The position numbers and the translations under genes are program-made. 64,000 bases of DNA from NCBI GenBank assembly GCA_047967505.1, contig CM106541.1. The stretch is one strand, 5' to 3'. Shown here piece after piece: positions 32,344 to 43,712 of the stretch. The notes under the pieces were generated by a model. That model was given only the letters and a program-made list of their open reading frames with translations. It made no database searches and was not told the DNA's origin. This DNA comes from Dipteris shenzhenensis (Eukaryota > Polypodiophyta > Polypodiopsida > Gleicheniales). Position 1 is the stretch's first letter. Each line of letters opens with the position of its first letter.

Positions 32344-32995
32344 GCTTCATTTGATCTTGATACAAGATGTACACAAGCTTAGTGGCTCCCAAGCACACAG
32401 AGCACAAAAATAAACCAAGAGTTGGGGATCTCCGCATAGCTTCTCATCAATATGGTGTGTATATCACCTCACTACTGCTGATCTCCTTGTTGCTCACTTT
32501 TATAAATGTGTCGGATACATTGCCAAACTTCCCTGGAATTTCATCAATCTTAGTAAAATGACTGCATCATCATCAAATATTCTTTTAAGGTTCAATATAG
32601 TTATCACTTTCCTCGACACTAACATAATGAACACCCGTGCTAAATTTTCAAGCACCATCTATTTTGTGGGAAGAGAAGAGTATTTTGCAACTGAAATTCT
32701 ATGCAGTGCTGGGCATGGTTTTGCAGTAGATTGGTGGACTTTTGGGGTTTTACTTTAAGAATTAATCTACGATGCCACATTGTTTAAAGGATGAAGTTAG
32801 AAAGAGACCTTCCATAATAATATAATGCAAAAGGACCACGTGTTTCTAGGCTTCCAATCTTCACCCAAGGATTTGATTCAGCGGCTCTTGGCAAAAGAAC
32901 TGTCACGATGACTAGGGTGCCTTACAAGAGCAGAGGACATTAAATGCCACAAATATTTTTGTCTTAAATGGAAGTCACTAGAATACATCTGCCGA
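32344..32995 (+). pseudogene. AGCVIII protein kinase fragment (activation loop to C-terminal lobe)
   Basis: From about 32640 the frame reads SSTIYFVGREEYFATEIL, GHGFAVDWWTFGVLL, a stop, ELIYDATLFKG, stops, KETFHNN, SSPKDLIQRLLAKE, a stop, LGCLTRAEDIK and CRPPEIHPS. This matches the activation loop (FVGT-E-EY-APE-I), the DWW-x-x-G helix and the C-lobe (RLLxKDxxRRLG) of plant AGCVIII kinases of the OXI1/UCN type. A possible D-F-D remnant (FDLDTRC) at 32344-32370 suggests the copy begins just after the hAT fragment. The Thr of FVGT and the Pro of APE are changed. Non-functional. Confidence 0.8.
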
Positions 32996-33359
32996 CCTCC
33001 GGAGATTCATCCCTCCACTGAAGAAGGTGCTTAAATATAGCTCCTTTGGTATGCCCATGTGAAGCTGCAGTCACATTGAACTGCATCCCTTTTTCAAAAA
33101 ACAATTTGGATGAAATCAATGAAATTGTTTTGGCCTTGTACAAGTTGCTACGGTATACAATGGGCATAACAATGTAAATCGTAGCTCCTGCTACAATATT
33201 CAGAAGGGTAGGCAGAGGGTACATAAGTGGGCTTCCTAGAAAAGAAGAGATGGCTACCCAATCAAGAATAAATGCTGCAATCCTCACACCATGATCTATG
33301 ATGCAAATCAACATATTAGTGTGATGCATGCATGTCCACCATAAAGACCAAAAGAACAA
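32964..33359 (-). pseudogene. Oligopeptide transporter (OPT family) fragment
   Basis: One open minus-strand frame carries FILDWVAISSFLGSPLMYP, NIVAGATIYIVMPIVYRSN, LYKAKTISLISSKLFFEKG and MQFNVTAASHGH. This is the characteristic internal segment of plant OPT transporters (LDW..I.S.LGSPL...P.YW.N.Y.AK..P..S..LF...G). It covers two membrane spans. Flanking exons are not found, and it overlaps the 3' edge of the kinase fragment in the opposite orientation. Confidence 0.7.
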
Positions 33360-33615
33360 TAGGAAGGTGGTCGACCTTGATTCTTACGTGAGAGAGACAA
33401 AAGTGACAATGGAGACACTTGAGTCTTGGTGAGCATACTTAAAAATTTGTGTATATGCAAAATAGTTTGCTGTGGTATTTTTATTTTTCCTTCTACCTCA
33501 TATCCCATGTGCTTCTTTGATTTCTTTGCCCTTGAATGCCAAGACACTATGATTGTCTCCATCAAAACTTGAGAGACCGCTACATCATTTGGGACTCACT
33601 CCTTCATTATACAAT

Positions 33616-34003
33616 TAGTATACAATCCCAGGGGATTCACTCTTCATTAAAGGGGGATGTCACCTACGTGCATGAACTTCAAGAAAACCCCCTATTTAAG
33701 ATCCACCTAGGATGATAAAACACCCCTATTTAAGCTTATAAGATACCACCGAAATTCCATTATGTCCCCCCCTTTTCTTAAATCTACATTCTCTCTCAAG
33801 CATTTAGATTACACAATAAGCAAATTTAGGTTACTTTCCCTATGACTATTTAAAACCATACACAAAATCAAACTTGTTTGGACTAGTTACCTAAGGTAAC
33901 CTATATTATGTCCCCCCTTCTTAGATATGACATGGTCCCCCTAGCTTAAATTCAATATTGGGGGAAAAAAAAGGGCCCCCAACCCTAATGTATAAGCTTA
34001 TGC
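33616..34003. mobile_element. MITE-like foldback element, left part (split by Copia-3)
   Basis: Begins AGTATACAATCCCAGGGGAT and contains several CCCCTATTTAAG-type units. Its terminal motif GGGGATTCAC is inverted at about 40340-40352, on the other side of Copia-3. Removing Copia-3 and one TATGC joins the two parts into a unit of about 470 bp. Confidence 0.5.
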
Positions 34004-34242
34004 TGACGTAGAAGAGGGAGAGAGTAGAAGTTTGGGAGTGAGAAGAGGAGACACACCCACAGTAGACACCAATAGGTGGGGATAAACAATGAGTGGTACA
34101 TCCCCAAGTACACACAGTAGTATATATATATCTTTGGATAAGGCTAGGACCACTAGGCACTAAGTACAATGCATACTTAGTGTACTTAGCAGTACTAGAC
34201 TAAAAACTGTTGCATAGGGTGGCCAGTGCCTTTACCCCAACA
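34004..34242 (-). repeat. Copia-3 3' LTR
   Basis: On the plus strand starts TGACGTAGAAG and ends CCCCAACA. Matches 40046-40284. Confidence 0.93.
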
Positions 34243-34344
34243 ACCTCCCACTTAAAGGCAATGTGCCCTAAAGAGAAAGAAAAGAAAAAACAGCATATAC
34301 ATCATAATGTACAAGACCAGTAGACTGGCCTTAACCTATACCCA

Positions 34345-34860
34345 TTAGCCGTCTGCAATGTGCAAACCGCTCCAGCAGCCAATCCTTTGGTCAACAGATC
34401 TGCTGGATTGTCATCAGTGTGAACTTTCACAAGCTAAAGTTGCTTGTTCTCAAGCACCTCCCTGATAAAATGATACTTCACGTCGATGTGCTTCGTCTTT
34501 GCATGAAAAACAGGATTTCGTGCCAACTATATGGCACTCTGACTGTCACAATGCAACAATGGAGTATCACTAGAGTAGCCCAAATCTGCCACTAGCCGAG
34601 ATAGCCATATAGCTTCCTTGCATGCCTCAGTGGCTGCAATATATTCAGCTTTTGTAGTAGACAGAGGCAATGCACTACTGCATTCTAGATACCCACGACA
34701 CTGCACCTCCAGTGAAAGTGAAAACATATCCGGTAGTAGACTTCCGGGTATCAGGGTGACCGGCATAATCAGAGTCTGTATAACCCTACACTTTTGCATC
34801 TTGACTGCCGAAACATATACACAGGTCCTGTGTACCCTTCAGGTATCTCATGACACCTTT
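34345..34860 (-). pseudogene. Copia-3 RNase H
   Basis: Minus-strand blocks: SVGLYRL-type tail of the preceding domain, then ALPLSTTKAEYIAATEACKEAIWLSRLVADLG, LLHCDSQSAI and, after a stop, IRLARNPVFHAKTKHIDV-like sequence near 34500. Frame changes near 34799 and 34527. Clear homolog of the Copia-2 RNase H. Confidence 0.85.
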
Positions 34861-35892
34861 TACTGCATCCCAATGCTTTCTGCCAGGTTAGCCATGTATC
34901 TACTAACCACTCCCACTGCAAACACAATATCGGGCCTGGTTGCAACCATAGCATACATGAGACTGCCACACGCTAATGCATACGGAATCTTTGACATCTC
35001 AGCCCTCTCGGCATCTGGGCTATCCAAAGCACTGATTTTCACATGAGGTAATGGAGTACCAATACTCTTCCCCCCCTCCATGTGAAATCTCTGCAAGACC
35101 TTGCCAATGTATTCCTTCTGAGACAAGTATAGCAACCGCTTTTCCCTATCCCTAAGTATCTGCATGCCTAGTATATGGTTGGCATCACCAAGATCCTTCA
35201 TATCAAAGGTGTGGTGCAATCTTTTCTTCAAGGCATCGATCTCCTTATGAGATTTTCCAGCAATCAACATATCATCCACATACAAAATGAGGATCAGTAA
35301 ACTACCATCGGAAGCTTTCTTGGTATACAAGCAGTGATCAATGTCACTTCTCCTATAACCTTGGGTTCGCATGAATGTATCAAACTTATGATACCATTCT
35401 CTGGGTGCCTGCTTAAGACCATAAAGACTTTTCTTCAGTCTACACACAAGCTTCTCCTTTCCCTTCACTGTAAAACCTTCTGGCTGTTGCATAAAAATCT
35501 GTTCATGTAAATCACCATGAAGAAATGCCGTCTTGACATCCATTTGGACCAAGTCCATATCTGCATGTGCAACCAATGCTAATACAGTTCTGAGAGTTGT
35601 CATCTTAACGACAGGAGAGAATATCTCATCAAAGCACAACACCATATTCCTGCTTGAACCCCTTGGCAACCAGTCTGGATTTATGCCTTGGCTTTTCACC
35701 AGGTGTGACTTTAAGTCGATAAACCCATTTGCATGGCAGTACTTTCTTACCAGTAGGCAAGGGTACCAATTCCCAAGTGCCATTTTTGTGAAGATTGTCC
35801 ATTTCAGACTTCATGGCAAGATCCCATTGAACCTTGTCTACCCTCTGCCTAGCCTCTTTGTAGCATGAAGGCTCTCCACAATCAGTGAGCAT
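34860..35892 (-). pseudogene. Copia-3 reverse transcriptase
   Basis: MLTDCGEPSCYKEA leads to LPCKWVYRLKV and RLVAKGFKQEYG. A frameshift near 35630 follows, then FDEIFSPVVKMTTLR, MDVKTAFLHGDLHEQIF, SLYGLKQAPREWYHKF and the intact active site LILYVDDMLIAG. FDMKDLGDANHILGM, ACGSLMYAMVATRPDI and VSRYMANLAE come last. The catalytic Asp pair is preserved; a single shift inactivates the domain. Confidence 0.94.
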
Positions 35893-36830
35893 TAGATAAT
35901 CAAAGCCAGGAATAAATCTGTCTGGCTGTCGTGTCGGTCTGGTTGACCTTCTAACCTGATGACCATCATCATGAGGTGGCTGTCCAGCCTATTCATTACC
36001 CAGTTCTGGCTGCATTTGCATGTCAGGAAGATGATATAACTGTGGTACATCCATTGGGATATCATCTGCCATATCTGGCTATCCATTTGGACCTGCTGTA
36101 GCATCATTTAATGGCTGATTATGCTGCTCTTGTGGCTAATTTACAGCCGGTCTGTGTTGCCCATGATGCCTGTCATCATCAATAGTTACTTTTAAAGGTC
36201 CTTGTTGTACAACAGGTTCCTTGAACATGATGGTTTCATCAAACACGACATCATTGCTGCGTATAAGTTTTCTGTTTGTGGGATCCCATAGTCTGTAGCC
36301 CATCTCACCTTTGTCACCATACCCTAGGAAAATGCATTTCAGAGACTTTGGATCCAATTTAGTCCTATCCTCCCTACGTACATGCACATACGTGACACAA
36401 CCAAAGACCCGTAGGTGTTTGTAAGACAGAGGCTTACCCGTCCATGCCTCTTCAGGCACACCACCACATAATCTCTTATTCAGTGACCTATTTATAAGGT
36501 GCACAGCTATCTTTATAGCTTCAGCCCAAAAAATGTGGGGTAATGCAGCATGTGACAACATAGATCTGACCTTTTCTTGAATGGTCCTAAACATTTTCTC
36601 AGCGGTACCATTCTATGGAGGATCATATGGTGCAGATAACACCCTTTGAATGCCCTTTAGAATTCCTGGAACTATTTGGACAAATACTCTCCACCATTGT
36701 CAGACCTCAAAGCTTTCAGTTTCTTGCCTGTCTCATTTTCGACCAGTGCAACAAACTTAGTGAAAGCAGTAAAGGTATCACTCTTTCTTTCAAGAGTGTA
36801 AACCCACACTTTGCAGGTGGCATCATCTAT
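35893..36830 (-). pseudogene. Copia-3 integrase
   Basis: In frame on the minus strand: IDDATCKVWVYTLERKSD, VALVENETGKKLKALRSDNGGEYLSK (given in two parts: residues before and after LRSD), then stops and a shift near 36620. It continues MFRTIQEKVRSMLSHAALP, FWAEAIKIAVHLINRS, EEAWTGKPLSYKHLRVFG, FLGYGDKGEMGYRLW and RSNDVVFDET. Unlike Copia-2, the DNGGEY motif is complete. The linker to RT (35893-36107) contains several stops. Confidence 0.9.
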
Positions 36831-37450
36831 AAATGACAAAATGTACTTTGCTCCTCCTATTGAGGTGGACGAACCTACAAGGCATACATGGTGTTCCTTC
36901 CCTCCTTATGTACCTATGATGCAAGCCAGAATAGCTAGGAATCTGTACTTGATGACCGTAGAGACAAAATTCACATTTCTTTAAATCTGAAAATTTTAGA
37001 CTCGGCAAGTAACCAAAATGAGCCAGTTGCTCCATTCCCTTAACACTCATATGGCCAAGTCGGCTATGCCACAATGAAATCTTTGGCAGCTCGGCGGCAT
37101 TTACATCAAAATGTGGACAATGTCTTGCATGAAGTGAATACAAAGTATCAAGTTTAGGACCTCTGGCTATAGCCATTGCCCCTTTGCTAATTTTCCACTT
37201 CTGATTACCAAAGGTGGTATGATAACCATCGTCATCCAACAACCCTGTGGAAATCAAGTTCTTCTTCACCTCAGGAACATGCCTGACCCCTTTGAGCATT
37301 AACTGCTGGCCATTCTCAAGAACAAGCCTGACATCACCTATGCCAATGATGGAATATGCATGGTTATCACCAAGAAAAACAACTCCCTTTTGCCCACCTG
37401 CATATCTGACAAACAGATCTCTGTAGGGTGTCACATGAAAGAAGCACCTG
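36823..37450 (-). pseudogene. Copia-3 protease end and pre-integrase zinc region
   Basis: After a frameshift at about 37435 the frame reads FHVTPYRDLFVRYAGG, VVFLGDNHAYSIIGIGDV, LKGVRHVPEVKKNLISTG, LLDDDGYHTTFG, SLWHSRLGHMSVKGM and KKCEFCLYGHQ. The DSGAS motif itself is just upstream in the gag frame. A second shift near 36940 leads into integrase. Confidence 0.88.
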
Positions 37451-38355
37451 AATCTATAAACCAGGAAAGCATATCTGATCCATCTCCAGCATGAAGTGTA
37501 TGAGCCTTCAGTGATGAAGTGAAGCATACCTCACACCCACTGTCACTGTCACTAACATAAGTAGCATGCAGCTCCTCTTTTTCTTTGCCCTTTGACTTGC
37601 CTTGAGCCTTGCCTTCTTTGGCTCTTTCATCATTCTTTTTCTGAAAACATTTTTTTTCTACATGTCCCTTCTTGCCACAATAATTGCAGACAAGATCTTT
37701 CTTCAAGCGGGACTTGCTCCTTTCTCTTTCTTTGTCTTTTCCATGTCTTTTGGACCTGCTGCGTGCATTCAAAGCATTTGACTTCCCAACAGCATTGTTC
37801 TTTCTGTTCATCTCTTCCTGTAGAAGAGCGCTCTCCACATCAGCAAATAACAGAATGGCATTCGAGTTGCTAGTAGAAGTCCTGAATGTATCCCATGACT
37901 CAGGTAGAGAACATAGGATGAGTGTAGCTTTCAGCTCATCATCGAGCTTCAACCCTTGGTTGATCACATGGCTGAATATGCTATTGAACTCAATAATATG
38001 AGTGGACATAGGAAGCCCAACAAGCTTCTTCAACCAGTAATCTTTGCCCGTGGCACTTTTCTTGGCATATGTATCCTCAAGACACTGCCACATTCTCCAC
38101 CCAGTAGGTTCATCTCTGATGCCTACAACCAGAATCAACAACTGTAAGCATTATGGTTGACATGGCCAAGTTGTCCATCTTCTCCCACTGCTCATCAGTA
38201 ATGTTGGAGGGCTTAACACCCTTCTCCTTTATAGGTTTGTACTGGTCCTTCTGCATCAACACATTGTAGCACTGTGTCCTCCATATGTCATAGTTTTTAG
38301 CTCCTTCGAGCTTCTTTATCTGGAACAAGGACGACACGTCGCTGCTGGAACTCAT
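37431..38355 (-). pseudogene. Copia-3 gag and start of protease
   Basis: Starts MSSSSDVSSLFQIKKLEG (38355), with YDIWRTQCYNVLMQKD and LAMSTIMLTVV. A frameshift near 38130 is followed by WQCLEDTYAKKSATGKDY, LILCSLPESWDTFR, an Arg/Lys/Glu-rich stretch and an intact zinc knuckle CNYCGKKGHVEKKC. It ends in the intact protease motif WFIDSGASF. It is the only one of the three Copia elements here with all knuckle ligands kept. Confidence 0.93.
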
Positions 38356-40030
38356 GGTAAAGAAAGAAGAGTTTGTTCCTCAATGGAACTGCCTGACTCC
38401 CTGGATAGGCGTGCAATTAAAGCACAAGTCACTCCAAATGAATCTCCCGCAGCGGAAGTAGAATCGAAAGTGATCTTTTACTATTTCAGTGGCACAAAAC
38501 CACCTATATGTCTTACTCCCACTTGCTGTAGAAACAGTACAGCAAGTTGTTCTCCTACTTTTCGCTGGCGAAAGTGTGGTACAGCTGCGTAAAAATGCTC
38601 CAAAAAAATCCCAAAACAGTTATGATAAAAAACAGCAGTACTTTTTTAACTTTCAGATGGTTAAACTTGGTCAAATCTACTGTTTAACAGTCCCGGACTA
38701 TCAAAAAACAATAAAACCTTGATCTTTGCAAAAATCCCTGATTTTTGATCTCCATATGCTCCAAAAACTTCCCCCCCAACTAAATATATAGTCTAGAGGT
38801 AAAGTGGCTCAGTAGCCCTATGAATGCATGAAGATAATCAGAGATTTGACCACAAATCCTGATAAAATTGACTTTTGACCAAAATCCCCAAATTGATTTT
38901 GCACTTTCAAAGCATCAATGTGATCCACGAGTGAAGATAATGCATCCTGAGTACTCCCACTGGACAAATTGTCAGTCAAGCTACAAAAGCCTCAATTCGA
39001 CAAAAGTCAAAGTTGGTCAAAATTGACCAAATCTGCTCGCTACGTGAAGGTACTCATAGCATAAAAAATACAGCAATACTCAAAATCACAGTAGCATCAA
39101 AAGTGACGGCACATTCTGTGCATAAACACTGCAAATGTCCTCCACTACTATCACAAGGCATGTAGCTGCAAGGCCATTGTATTGCATCCACCTCAAAGCA
39201 TATGCTGCAAGTGTCAAACTACAAATCTGCCAATGCATACACTCAATGAGAACACTGACGTACAATCACTGGCTAGGTGATAGACCTGTCTTTGACACTG
39301 TTTGCAGCATAAACTAAGCCTCAGTGTGAGTAAAAGCCCTACCAAGAGTAGAACACCTGCACCTGGCTCAAATGCCAATACAAGAATCTTGCACTCAATG
39401 TGAGAGACAAGATCTCGTAAAATATGACAAAAGTATGTTGTCCCGTAGACAACAAAAAATGAAGAACACCCCTCCTCGGAGTATGAGCCCAGATGGGACT
39501 CAGAATAAAAACGGTCTCCTCATGTGGGATGACGGAACTGTCACCATCAGGAAAGCAGGAATCCAATCCGAAACTATGTGCCTCCCTCGAGGTGCGAGAA
39601 GCAAGCCAATGCCTTGAATGCGTGCCCCTAGGAACTCACTGCCGCTTTGGACCATCGGCACACACTGCTACAGCTCTACGCTGCTTCTTCTTCTTCCCTC
39701 GATGTTGCTCCTTCATGCTGCGCTGCCTTTGCCCTCATGCGCCACTAATGCGCTCTTGCGCCGCCAGGTGAGTGCTGGCTACTATCGACTGATTGGAAGA
39801 AGTCGGCCTATCGTTTGTCGGTAGCTATGGCCGACTCTGGTCGACCACTTGCTGATCCATTCGCACCCTCGTGCGCTGCTACTGTCGCTACCTCTCGAGG
39901 ATGCCAAGTTGCGAGCTACTACTCGCCTCCCTCGAAATAAAGATGCCGTCGCCCGTTTGCTGGCTGAGAACAAGCGTGACCGTGAGGATGGAGAGGATGG
40001 AGGGGATCGGGAGAGGAGTAGTAGTGCAGT
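38356..40030 (-). other. Copia-3 untranslated leader
   Basis: About 1.7 kb between gag and primer site. No supported ORF; the Ser/Arg-rich frames at 39780-40210 run into the LTR and look like shadows. Confidence 0.75.
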
Positions 40031-40043
40031 GGCTCTGATACCA
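40031..40043 (-). other. Copia-3 primer binding site
   Basis: GGCTCTGATACCA on the plus strand is the reverse complement of the plant iMet PBS, two bases from the LTR. Confidence 0.93.
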
Positions 40044-40045
40044 GT

Positions 40046-40284
40046 TGATGTAGAAGAGGGAGAGAGTAGGAGTTTGGGAGTGAGAAGAGGAGACACACCC
40101 ACAGTAGACACCAATAGGTGGGGATAAACAATGAGTGGTACATCCCCAAGTACACACAGTAGTATACATATATCTTTGGATAAGGCTAGGACCACTAGGC
40201 ACTAAGTACAATGCATACTTAGTGTACTTAGTAGTACTACACTAAAAACTGTTACATAGGGTGGCCAGTGCCTTTACCCCAACA
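40046..40284 (-). repeat. Copia-3 5' LTR
   Basis: Matches 34004-34242; followed by TATGC. Confidence 0.93.
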
Positions 40285-40370
40285 TATGCCTCATTTCAAA
40301 AAAAACCCCTATTGTACACTCATGTGATGTCATAAGTTTCCCCCTGTGAATCCCCCGGGTATACAATGTG
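40285..40370. mobile_element. MITE-like foldback element, right part
   Basis: Reverse complement reads TGTATACCCGGGGGATTCAC, matching the outer end of 33616-34003 in inverted orientation. It also resembles the left flank of the foldback at 6914-7150. It overlaps the 3' end of the DUF7869-type gene copy B. Confidence 0.45.
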
Positions 40371-42397
40371 TTGTTATCCATATTCTCCTTCCTGCCCTTT
40401 GGCTCATACCATACCGCTGTAAATGTTGTAGCTCTCCCTTGGTCATCTCTTTGCACATCAACTACTTTTGCAACCCAAAACTTCACATTCTCATATTCAT
40501 CATCCGATGGCCGAACCACAACAAAACAATCGACCTCTATATCTACTTGTGGCATAAACTCTCTCTTCTTCGATCCACAATATGGATGTGGGAGTAATGA
40601 TACAAATTCATTTTCAAAGACTGGAGCTGGGCGCAAATCGTTATGAATATTTGGCCAAAACATATTGCATTCTTCCTTGACATCCTTTGAGCCTTGCATT
40701 CTCTCAAGGTCCTTTATTAAATTTCGCATCTTATTAATTATAGTGGTAGTGTGTTCTCTCCAAGTAGGCTTCGAATCAGGATATCTCCAGAGCATTTCCT
40801 CTTTGTATGTAATAAATGCTTTTAATCCTTCTATTTCACAATTAGACCTCTCATTGAATTCTTGTATAGGAGCCCATGTTGGATACCTTTCCTTGCTAGG
40901 AATTGAAGTTAAGAGACTGTTAGGTTCTTTAGGTTCCCATTTTGTATCATGAGAATACTGTTGCCATTGCATTACGGGTTTTTCATCTTTTTAAAAAAAA
41001 TGAAAGTAGTGTGGATTGGTATGACCCGTCAATGCATCACCACCTGTTTGTATGAAAGGTAGAATGAAGCTCTTCCAATCATACATTCTTTCGAGCCTCT
41101 CACATATTGTACTTTCCTTACGACCACCAACTTGCCTGCCACATCTTCTTACCAAGTAATCTATTGTCTCCACATCCTTGCATTTAAGCTCCCTTGAGAC
41201 TCTGTTAAAAACCTGATCGATATCCTCATGTGTATGCCCAACATACAAAAATCCACATTTGACCTCATTGAAGATTCGATGAGCAACTAGCATGGAGCAG
41301 AATGCAAACATGAGTACATTCTTATTTTCTCACCAGCAATTATCAGCTTGTATTCTCAAAGTCGGTGGTAGGCGACCTTTTTTTGCATGTACATTGGGAA
41401 TTGCCTTCATAATAGATGTTACAACTTGATTGCTATCATGTAGATGCAAGGAATCAATCCATATATCTGCAAAGAACTTAATTCCATGCACTAACACTCC
41501 ACATAGATGTGTCTTTAGAAAGTGCTTTCCTTGTAATTTAGGTGGAGTGGCAACAAAACGAAGCAATGTTGTTGTATTCTGATCCATGCCATCTACAATA
41601 AGGCACATGTAGTCATCGGGATGCGAAATAGCTTGCTCCTTCCAAAATGCATATTTTTGTCTAAAATGTCGAATAAGGTCATGATGAGATTTTCGGTTTT
41701 TTTTGTATAATTCCCTTTGATTTGGACATGTTGCACCCTCAATTGCTCACTTTAAATCATCACAAACATTGCACTTTGACATTTTTTGCCTCCTTGGGAT
41801 TTTAACATATCCAAAGTTCTTCTTCCAAAGAGTATACAAAGTATGAGAAGAAGCTATGGCATCCCCTCTTTGCCTTCACTTTTTTGCAATAGAGTCAAAT
41901 ACTTTGAGCTTTGTTAAGCCCATTGGAAGGTGCATTTCAGTGATCGCATCACTGTTAGGGAGTCTGGTAGATATATGGGGTTGAGGTAAAGCATTTTCAT
42001 GTATGAAGTCTTGCAAAATTGTTGCTGCCCTGACAGTTGAGATTCTTGATTTAGACCTTCCTCTATTACCATGAATGCTAAATTTGTTGCTGCTCTTTGC
42101 CTTGGTGACTAAATCCCAATATGTACCATGGGATAATCCAGTAATATTGCGATATGCCTTATTGCAAATCCTTTTTCCATTTACGAGAGGTTTTACCTTT
42201 TGTCTTGAACTTAGCCTTTTATTGCCATTCTGAAGAAAGCAAGAGAGACTTGTGAGAAGGTATTCATTTCTTTCCCTTCCTCTTCTTTGCCACACGTGTC
42301 CTCTACATTCCCTAATGTCTGCAAGCTCAATGAAGCACATACATCTTTGCTTGCAACATAGATATCCCAATGCATTTAACATGTTCTCCTCCTTCAT
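40300..42397 (-). pseudogene. DUF7869-type mobile-element gene, copy B
   Basis: Minus-strand order: Cys-rich N-terminus with CCKQRCMCFIEL and VNGKRICNKAYRNITGLS, then YVKIPRRQKMSKCNVCDDLK (near 41790) and LIVDGMDQNTT. Next come HLCGVLVHGIKFF, LPPTLRIQADNCW, a stop, ENKN, and VGHTHEDIDQVFNRVSREL. The tail reads ALTGHTNPHYFHF, PVMQWQQYS and a C-terminal FWVAKVVDVQRDDQGR...VWYEP module. The DGMDQ, DNCW and HEDIDQ blocks are the conserved acidic signatures of the DUF7869 family; an RNase-H-like nuclease role is my inference. Stops and shifts near 41335, 41740 and 40985 inactivate it. Confidence 0.7.
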
Positions 42398-42699
42398 TAC
42401 TCTCTTCCTCTTTGGTTGCTTTTGTGGATCTGCCTAGATTCGCTTTCTCTTCATGCATATGTATGACCGCTTTTGTTCCTCGTGCATGTTATTATCTGTA
42501 TTTATGCACTTCTTCTCCTCACATTTGTTTGTAACCAAGCATCCATGATTGGTCGTTGCATCCTTGGCCATATCACAATCAAAGTTAAATATTGAATAAT
42601 CCTATGTTGATCTCATCCTCGTTTTTAACATACTCTTAGGACCATTCAATGAATTCAATATTCTACGAGAGTATTGAGAACCTTGAAACTCTTCCACTC

Positions 42700-43614
42700 C
42701 TAAAGAACATCACTCATTGGGACATCTTGCATGGCTTTCACAAATCCACAAGCTTGATTGACACCAGGTTTGTTAATATGCATGAACTCATTCACACTTG
42801 ACAAGACATCACTATTGAAACCTTTGCCCTTCTCACTGTGCAAGAATTCATCCACCCCAGATAAGGCTTTTCTTCTAAAATCATTTTGTTTCTCGGAACC
42901 AATGAACTCATCCACTCAAGATAAGATGTCACTTCTATAATTGAGTATATTGAAATCATCCACATTTGAAGTGATAGAGCCTGGCACATGGGCACGCTTT
43001 TTAGGTCCTTTGATATTGTAGTATACCTTGTCTTTATCATTGAAAACCACGTGCCTCTTTCTCATGTTTAAAAATTGCATGCTCCATCTCATATTCTTGG
43101 CTACCTCATAGTAGGGATCACATAAGGATGTTATGTTATCAACCATACCATCATCAGTGACTTTTAAAATACTCATCTGTGCAAATGACCATTGCTCCAC
43201 TTGTTCAAATCCCAATACTTCACCTTCTGCTACAGTCTTATTTGCAAATGATCTCATTTGTAAAATGTCCCCTATAGTAAAATCCAAGGTGGTGCACTTT
43301 GTATTCTTGATAATGTCTGTTGCATAAGTCTCATCTTTGTCCCATGCTATAAATGATTTGTTAGATGTATTGTAGGGCATAACATCTCCAAGTGTTTCTA
43401 TATCTCCACATTTATACTTTAGCTCAACATGTGCGCTAAGAATCTTTGATACAGTAACTGCCACCTTATCTTCGCCAAGTCTTCGAAAGTGGCAAACTGA
43501 ATTGGGATCACTATCATGGATTGTAGCAAATCCAACTACTTCTCTTTTGCTACATAAAATCACATCGGAACAAAATCTATAGCCATCTCCTTTGTGAGAG
43601 TCCTTCGCAAGCAA
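42700..43614 (-). pseudogene. DUF8039-like domain followed by 22-residue repeats
   Basis: Opens MLAKDSHKGDGYRFCSDVIL and contains VGFATIHDSD, FRRLGEDKVAVTVSKIL, CGDIETLGDV and SFIAWDKDETYA. This matches the pattern of a domain often attached to plant transposase-like proteins (GxLG...GD..T.GDA....AWP). Near its end a unit of about 22 residues (V-x-E-F-x-x-x-x-K...F...L-S) is repeated about four times across 42700-42960, with one TGA between copies 1 and 2. It ends next to the satellite array. The reading of DUF8039 is by pattern only. Confidence 0.5.
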
Positions 43615-43712
43615 GCTGCAGTAGCAACAATTACATAAATATTAGTCTCTTTTTAATAATCTACTCATTTATTATAATTTTTAATTAGTACTTAATTTAT
43701 TGGTGGGAGAAG

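Larger units (their letters stand above)
34004..40284 (-). mobile_element. Copia-3, full-length decayed Ty1/copia element
   Basis: A 6,281-bp minus-strand element with 239-bp LTRs (34004-34242, 40046-40284) and a perfect TATGC target duplication at 33999-34003 and 40285-40289. LTRs differ at about 6 sites (~97.5%), so it is the youngest of the three Copia insertions here by this measure. It is related to Copia-2 in protein sequence (shared SPVVKMTTLR, LHGDLHE and LYGLKQA). All domains are present, broken by at least four frameshifts and several stops. Confidence 0.96.

Noticed and set aside
39782-40211. Ser/Arg-rich frames next to the Copia-3 5' LTR
   Set aside because: They run across the primer site into the LTR and parts recur at the other LTR, so they are LTR/leader shadows.
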